Shown here piece after piece: positions 59,801 to 64,000 of a stretch of 64,000 nt of DNA. The position numbers and the translations under genes are program-made. Position 1 is the first letter of the stretch, and each line of letters starts with the position of its first letter. This DNA is from Dyadobacter sp. Leaf189 (lineage in GTDB: Bacteria; Bacteroidota; Bacteroidia; Cytophagales; Spirosomataceae), in the NCBI RefSeq assembly GCF_001424405.1, contig NZ_LMPS01000005.1:902268-966267 (forward strand). The letters run 5' to 3'. The notes below the pieces were generated by a model. It was given only the letters and a program-made list of their open reading frames with translations. It searched no databases and was not told the origin of the DNA.

Positions 59801-59983
59801 TACTCTATGCCGGCTTCCGTACTGGGCAAATTGAAGATCGACCGCTTGCGGCTTTATGTGAGTATCGAAAATCCGCTCACATTCAGCAGCTATCGCGAGG
59901 GCTGGGATCCCGAGATCAACACCGGCGGCCCGTACTACCCTATTCTATCTACTTATACTTTCGGTGTCAATATCAAATTTTAG
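56888..59983 (+). CDS. SusC/RagA-family TonB-linked outer-membrane protein
   Basis: A 1031-residue transporter. It has a signal peptide longer than usual (about residues 1-36, ending TSLAQD), a CarboxypepD_reg-like domain (about 38-110), a TonB-box-like LNELVVVGYGEQ (about 118-129), a plug domain with IYGARSANGVILVTTKSG at about residues 231-248, and a barrel that ends TFGVNIKF. It is the first gene of an operon with a SusD gene and two sulfatase genes. The substrate should therefore be a sulfated glycan or glycoconjugate fragment. Confidence 0.95.
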   Translation: MYKFFTLPNAALKKRLAAMLCVAALLLVFNAQTSLAQDAGTLTGKITDEKGEGIPGASVLIKGTGKGTSSAGDGAFSLDGVNESSVLIISFVGYVTQEITVGNKARLEVTLVSDQKLLNELVVVGYGEQKKVNVIGSVSQIGSDALENRPVTQVSQAIAGQMPGVTVTTGSGRPGSNGSTIRVRGVGSFGATPDALILVDGIPGQLNDISPDDIQSVSVLKDASSAAIYGARSANGVILVTTKSGGEAKAKISYNGYVGFNKPTELPDFVNSWEYAEMFNIASGTAAYSAEDIAKFRSQSDPDRFPNTRFLDMLFSEKGIQTGHTININGGNERAKYFISGGYLSQDGIVPKNNFTRYNVRLNLENDLGRNFKLTTRTGGSSQLRKEPQATGNKGGELTDQLIQNAVRYPAVFLGQASNGEFGLGPESGGTPVSWIASSSYFRNPQNRLTTNMKLNWQPIPGLNLSAIGGYNFALLERVSYNASQRLSPTVNLAQSVLNQDRNKEIYRTLQFVGEYSRSFQKNTVDFLLGYSFENEQSDYFSGYRQGFPSNDYTAIDMGGADNQQVNGYGEQWAIQSYFGRLRFNREDKYLLEATLRYDGSSRFPDNNKYAVFPSAAAGWRISEEQFLKSVSWLSNLKLKASWGILGNQNIGNYPYQTVLNSGANYPFGTGITTGAAYATYRDANIKWESTRTTDFGIETEFFNRKLGFNATYFQRNTTDILFKPSASVSSVLGVAISETNTGEAQNKGWEFDGFYRDHVGKLNYSLGGNFSIIQNKVVSLGLGNVRQPNGFVGNGSTLFNGFPMEMYYGYLSDGVFLDQADIDAWPNQTTITPGARPGDLRYKDISGPNGVPDGKVDATYDRTYLGSRIPKYTYSFNADLRYKAFDFSLFLQGVAGVKGQLNNYAGVAFFNLGNIQRWQMEGRFDPANPQRYPEYPRLEVVTNSGTPNTVQSDFWVQNAAYLRVKNVQLGYSMPASVLGKLKIDRLRLYVSIENPLTFSSYREGWDPEINTGGPYYPILSTYTFGVNIKF

Positions 59984-59986
59984 GTC

Positions 59987-61633
59987 ATGAAAATCCCGCA
60001 ATATATTTTACGTAAATCGACTTTGTTACTGATCCTGCTGCCGCTGCTTTCATGCGACGACCAGTTGAAGCAATTTCCTACCAATGCATTTGCCAAAGAT
60101 GTTTTCTGGAATTCAGAATCAAATGCGATGATCGCACTTTCGGGAATGTACCGGGGCGGCATTACTTATGCAACCAACACGGTGCCGAACGACTGGTGGA
60201 GCTACTTTGGCAGCGTTTTTCTCGAATTTGCAACAGACAATGCATACGACCGCCGGGGCGACAATTCGACTTTTAACAAGCTTACCGACGGAACATTAAC
60301 TGCCAACAACAATGTGATCCAGGGTTACTGGACAGGTTCGTACAAAAGGATCGCAATCACCAACGATTTTCTGGAAAACATTGGGAAAGTACCTGCCAGC
60401 GAGGCCTTTATCCGCCGGCTAACAGCAGAAGCCAGGTTCCTGCGTGCAACCCAGTACTTCTATATGTCGCAATACTGGGGCTCGGTCCCGCTGGTCACCA
60501 AAACGCTGACGCCGGATGAGGCCAATAACGTTGAAAAAGCGCCGAAAACAGCAATTGTACAGTTTGTAATTGACGAGCTGACTGCCGCCGCAGCTGACCT
60601 GCCCGGACAAAAATCATTGGCTGCGAATGAAAGTGGTCGCGCTACCAAACAGGCCGCGCTGGCGTTTCTTGGACGGATGTATTTGGGTGAAAAACGCTTT
60701 AAAGAAGCGGCTGCTGCTTACAAACAGCTCATTGATCTAGGTGAAAATACCATTGACCCGGACTACGCAGGTTTGTTCAATACTGCCAATGAAAACAGCA
60801 GGGAGATCATTTTCAGTTTGCAGCACGTGCCTGGACAAGCGCCTAATGCGATGCCGCAGCATGCTTATCCTGCGATCAACGGCGGCTGGCATATTATCAA
60901 CCCGCTTGGAAGTCTGGCTGAGGAATATGGATTTGCAGACGGAACGCCATTCTCTTATGACAGCCCCAAATACAATCCGAAAGATATGGGCGCCAACCGC
61001 GACCCGCGTTTCCGCGCGACTTTCCTGTGGGATGGAACTACATTCGGCGGGCGCAGGTACGTGGTACATCCAGACTCCGTCAACTCACTCGACCAGCTCA
61101 CTTATTCCAAGCAAGCGACGCGCACGGGTTACGGGCTTCGCAAATTTTTTGATGAATCTTTCAATGGAAGTCTGACTGCCGACTACGGAGGAAACCTGCC
61201 TGTGATCCGCTACGCCGAAGTGCTGCTGAGCTACCTGGAAGCCGAACTGGAAGCAGGCACGCCCATTACGCAGTCACTTCTGGATCAAACGATCAATGCA
61301 GTACGCGGCAGGGCTTCTGTTAATTTACCCAAGATTACGGTAACCAAAGCGGCTGAACTGCGAACGATCCTGCGGAGAGAGCGGCGCATTGAGCTGGCTT
61401 TCGAAGGGATACGGTTGTGGGATCTGCTGCGCTGGGGCACAGCTGATCAGGCTCTGTCCAGTGATTTCTGGGGAGCCGCCTTCCCGGATTCCAAGAGATA
61501 CGCAGCTACTTCCAAAAAAACCGACCCAAAATTCCGCTGGTATGTTACGTCAAAAAAATTCAGAAAAGGCATTGACGAATTATGGCCAATCCCGGAAACG
61601 GAGGTGAATGTAAATCCTAAGCTGGGTAAGTGA
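59987..61633 (+). CDS. SusD/RagB-family outer-membrane lipoprotein
   Basis: A 548-residue SusD-family protein with signal LLLILLPLLSC and lipidated Cys near residue 22. Visible are the N-terminal domain (FPTNAFAKDVFWNSESNAMIALSGMY), the TPR-like core (AEARFLRATQYFYMSQYWGSVPLV), and the C-terminal region (ILRRERRIELAFEGIRLWDLLRWG, then ELWPIPETEVNVNPKLGK). It starts 3 bases after the SusC stop. It is the surface substrate-binding subunit of the complex. A 121-base gap separates it from the first sulfatase gene, without a clear terminator. Confidence 0.95.
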   Translation: MKIPQYILRKSTLLLILLPLLSCDDQLKQFPTNAFAKDVFWNSESNAMIALSGMYRGGITYATNTVPNDWWSYFGSVFLEFATDNAYDRRGDNSTFNKLTDGTLTANNNVIQGYWTGSYKRIAITNDFLENIGKVPASEAFIRRLTAEARFLRATQYFYMSQYWGSVPLVTKTLTPDEANNVEKAPKTAIVQFVIDELTAAAADLPGQKSLAANESGRATKQAALAFLGRMYLGEKRFKEAAAAYKQLIDLGENTIDPDYAGLFNTANENSREIIFSLQHVPGQAPNAMPQHAYPAINGGWHIINPLGSLAEEYGFADGTPFSYDSPKYNPKDMGANRDPRFRATFLWDGTTFGGRRYVVHPDSVNSLDQLTYSKQATRTGYGLRKFFDESFNGSLTADYGGNLPVIRYAEVLLSYLEAELEAGTPITQSLLDQTINAVRGRASVNLPKITVTKAAELRTILRRERRIELAFEGIRLWDLLRWGTADQALSSDFWGAAFPDSKRYAATSKKTDPKFRWYVTSKKFRKGIDELWPIPETEVNVNPKLGK

Positions 61634-61754
61634 GGTGTTGGGGAGAAGCAACCAAGCTATTAAACCAACAAGGTAAAAATGTAAAGCCTAACACTTTCTT
61701 CAATGCAGGTTGAAGCTCAATTAACCACATATCCCCCATTCAATTTTATATCAC

Positions 61755-63326
61755 ATGATAAAGAAAACACGGAACAAAAACATACAGCTTACTATTCTGG
61801 GCTTCTCATTTGCAGTTTTGATGGCTGCTACCGGCTGGCAGTTTGCAGGCAAAGAGCCTGACGCAGCGAAACCCAATATCATTCTCATAAATCTCGACGA
61901 CCTCGGTTATGGCGATGTGGGTGCTTATGGAGCGACTGCTTTGAATACCCCGAATATGGACCGGCTCGCGAAAGGTGGCATTCGGTTTACAAATGGTTAT
62001 GCCACTTCGTCAACTTGTACGCCCAGCCGCTTTGCATTGGTAACGGGCGTGTATCCGTGGCGTAACAAAGACGCGAAGATCCTGCCGGGTGATGCTCCGC
62101 TGCTGATCGATACAGCGCAAGCGACCATTCCGAAAATCCTGAAAAAAGCAGGGTATGCGACAGGGATCGTAGGTAAATGGCATCTGGGATTGGGAGATGG
62201 AAATACAGACTGGAACAAGGAAATCAAGCCCGGGCCCAACCAGCTGGGCTTCGACTACTCCTACATTCTGGCTGCCACGCAGGACAGGGTACCGACGGTT
62301 TACATTGAAAATACGCGTGTTGTTGGTCTTGACCCGAATGATCCCATTCAGGTGAGCTACAAAGAGAATTTTCCGGGTGAGCCGACGGGGAAAGATAATC
62401 CCGAGTTGCTGAAAATGAAATGGCACCACGGGCACGACCAGAGCATCACCAATGGAATTTCACGCATTGGTTACATGAAAGGCGGCGCGAAGGCGAAGTG
62501 GAATGATGAAGAAATGGCCGACCTGTTCCTGACCAAAGCGCAGCAGTTTGTTGTTTCCAACAAATCAAAGCCGTTCTTTCTTTACTACGCCATGCAGCAG
62601 CCACACGTGCCGCGCACGCCCAATCCCCGCTTTAAAGGGGTAACCGGAATAGGCCCCAGAGGCGACGCGATCGCGGAGGCAGACTGGTGCCTGGGTGAGT
62701 TATTGAAAACACTCGAAAAAGAAGGTATTCTTGAAAACACCCTGATCATCTTCACGAGTGACAACGGACCGGTCGTAAATGACGGTTATCATGACGATGC
62801 AGTTGAGAAACTGGGCAGCCACAAACCGGCGGGACCATTGCGGGGCGGCAAATACAGTTTGTTTGAAGCTGGCGTTCGTGTTCCATTCATCACGTACTGG
62901 AAAGGCACGATCAAACCCACAGTATCCGACGCCGTGGTTTGCCAGCTTGATTTACTAAGTTCGCTCGCGCATTTGGCGGGACAGGAAGCAAAGGGTTTGG
63001 ACAGTCAGAATTACCTCGATGTGTTTTTGGGTAAAAGCAAAAAAGGGCGGAATGAGCTGGTGATAGAAGCGAGCTCCCGTACTGCATTGCGGCAAGGTGA
63101 TTTTGTGATGATACCTCCCTACAATGGCCCGGCAGTAAACAAGAATGTAAATATCGAACTGGGCAATGCGAAAGAGTACCAGTTATATAATGTAAAAACG
63201 GATGTTGGACAGCTTACCAACCTTGCTTCCTCGCAGCCGGAAAAGTTGAAGCAGATGACCGACTTGTTGAATGAAATACAGAAAGGTAGTCCGAAACGCG
63301 AGACAGGGACTATCAAGCTGGAATAA
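61755..63326 (+). CDS. Type I formylglycine-dependent sulfatase
   Basis: A 523-residue exported sulfatase with an N-terminal hydrophobic segment (about residues 11-27). Metal-binding Asp48-Asp49 are in NLDDLGYGD. The catalytic site C-T-P-S-R (Cys88 to Arg92, in SSTCTPSRFALVTG) supplies the cysteine that is converted to formylglycine. GKWHLGLG and TSDNGP further on are typical arylsulfatase motifs. It would remove sulfate esters from a substrate in the periplasm after SusC/SusD import. The exact S1 subfamily cannot be assigned by eye. Its stop overlaps the start of the next sulfatase gene (TAATG). Confidence 0.94.
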   Translation: MIKKTRNKNIQLTILGFSFAVLMAATGWQFAGKEPDAAKPNIILINLDDLGYGDVGAYGATALNTPNMDRLAKGGIRFTNGYATSSTCTPSRFALVTGVYPWRNKDAKILPGDAPLLIDTAQATIPKILKKAGYATGIVGKWHLGLGDGNTDWNKEIKPGPNQLGFDYSYILAATQDRVPTVYIENTRVVGLDPNDPIQVSYKENFPGEPTGKDNPELLKMKWHHGHDQSITNGISRIGYMKGGAKAKWNDEEMADLFLTKAQQFVVSNKSKPFFLYYAMQQPHVPRTPNPRFKGVTGIGPRGDAIAEADWCLGELLKTLEKEGILENTLIIFTSDNGPVVNDGYHDDAVEKLGSHKPAGPLRGGKYSLFEAGVRVPFITYWKGTIKPTVSDAVVCQLDLLSSLAHLAGQEAKGLDSQNYLDVFLGKSKKGRNELVIEASSRTALRQGDFVMIPPYNGPAVNKNVNIELGNAKEYQLYNVKTDVGQLTNLASSQPEKLKQMTDLLNEIQKGSPKRETGTIKLE

Positions 63327-64000
63327 TGACCATGATCAAACAAAGCAAAGTCAAAAGTTATTGCTGGATCCTGTTGCTGCTGTTGCCTTTGATGGCTGCT
63401 GTGCAAATCATCCGTAACGATGCTATTGGCGCAATGCAGAAGAGGCCAAATATCCTCTTTTGCATTGCTGACGATGCTTCCTACCGGCACATGAGCGCGT
63501 ACGGATTATCAAATAAGTGGGTCAGCACGCCGGGCTTTGATCGTGTTGCGTCAAATGGAATCCTGTTTGAAAACGCATTCACTCCTAATGCCAAGTGTGC
63601 GCCATCCCGTTCTTGCATTTTGACTGGACGCAATCCCTGGCAGTTGGAAGAAGCAGCTAACCACGTGCCGTTTTTTCCGGCGAAATTCAGCAGCTGGGTG
63701 GAAAAGTTGAGCAATGCAGGATACCTGACCGGTTTTACCGGCAAAGGCTGGGGACCTGGTGATCCCGGGGAAATCAATGGAAGTCCGCGGTTGCTGACTG
63801 GGAAGCATTACAACGAAATCAAAATGGATGCGCCCACGAAGGCTATTTCACCCGTAAACTATGCTGCCAACCTGGAAGTATTTCTGAAAGACCGCAACAG
63901 CGACCAGCCATTTTGTTTCTGGTATGGTGGCCACGAACCACATCGCGTATACGAATATGGCAGCGGCGCAGCCAAGGGAAATAAGAAGCGCTCCGATATT
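63326..64000 (+). CDS. Sulfatase, N-sulfoglucosamine-sulfohydrolase-like (3' end outside window)
   Basis: The first 225 residues of a second sulfatase, starting at the ATG in TAATGACC or at 63332. A signal-like hydrophobic segment (about 14-27) is followed by NILFCIADDASYRHMSAYG and the catalytic C-A-P-S-R in FTPNAKCAPSRSCILTGRN. The pattern after it (NPWQLEEAANHVPFFPAKF, LTGFTGKGWGPGDPG) resembles heparan-type N-sulfatases more than arylsulfatase A. That would suit a glucosamine-containing sulfated substrate, but the call is tentative. It is coupled to the first sulfatase by a 1-base overlap. Confidence 0.88.
   Translation, partial: MTMIKQSKVKSYCWILLLLLPLMAAVQIIRNDAIGAMQKRPNILFCIADDASYRHMSAYGLSNKWVSTPGFDRVASNGILFENAFTPNAKCAPSRSCILTGRNPWQLEEAANHVPFFPAKFSSWVEKLSNAGYLTGFTGKGWGPGDPGEINGSPRLLTGKHYNEIKMDAPTKAISPVNYAANLEVFLKDRNSDQPFCFWYGGHEPHRVYEYGSGAAKGNKKRSDI

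Noticed and set aside
1..64000. CRISPR arrays, tRNA or rRNA genes, insertion sequences, prophage
   Set aside because: No regularly spaced repeats, cloverleaf sequences, rRNA segments, transposase or integrase frames were seen. A tRNA could be missed by eye, though the gene-free stretches show none.

Overview
The window looks like chromosome from a Bacteroidota bacterium of the Cytophagales, most like Dyadobacter or a close relative. The evidence is three SusC/SusD outer-membrane uptake pairs, Bacteroidota-type families (DUF4153, DUF4256, FtsX permeases with a permease-prefix domain next to PadR), roughly balanced base composition, and promoter-like sites of the Bacteroidota form (TTG about 20 bases before TAnnTTTG). 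No rRNA, tRNA, CRISPR array, transposase or phage gene was seen. The genus is an inference; the phylum is well supported.

Layout. (1) 1-6078: end of a lipoprotein gene, two small genes, a strong bidirectional terminator and a reverse-strand SusC/SusD pair. (2) 6304-24626: a glycan or glycoconjugate biosynthesis region. A tight eight-gene reverse-strand operon (17444 to 7816) encodes a dTDP-rhamnose-4-epimerase-like protein, a glycosidase-like/nucleotide-sugar-epimerase fusion, two dehydrogenases, a GT4 and three CgeB-like glycosyltransferases. Around it lie a cytoplasmic clan-A glycosidase, a pyruvyltransferase/FrhB-like pair, and a three-gene operon of methyltransferase, circularly permuted glycosidase-like barrel and GT9-like transferase. 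No flippase, polymerase, chain-length regulator or ABC exporter is present. (3) 25072-38729: SusC/SusD, two secreted S10 carboxypeptidases, an amidohydrolase, an AraC regulator, then divergent proline dehydrogenase and P5C dehydrogenase genes. Together this reads as peptide capture, trimming and proline catabolism. (4) 38819-49710: a TonB receptor, a DUF4153 membrane protein, a deacetylase, an AlkD-like protein, DUF4256, a TPR histidine kinase, a HicB/HicA-like pair, and a DoxX-SRPBCC-ArsR operon. (5) 49957-53654: katG divergent from a di-haem cytochrome c peroxidase. (6) 53665-56606: a PadR/FtsX permease operon. (7) 56888-64000: SusC/SusD with two sulfatases, a locus for a sulfated substrate.

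Most interesting points. The 294-residue protein at 22984-23868 is a circular permutation of the same TIM barrel that forms the N-terminal half of the fusion protein at 14226-16289. Both proteins keep both catalytic-type glutamates, and both lie in one export-less glycan cassette; this is the best candidate for an undescribed system. Second, two copies of a paired palindromic operator (GTAG-N8-CTAC twice, 10-base spacer) sit on matching promoters, one before arsR and one before the DUF4256 gene 4.3 kb away, which predicts a small split regulon. Third, a HicB/HicA-like pair is joined in one reading frame across a single stop codon followed directly by TTG.
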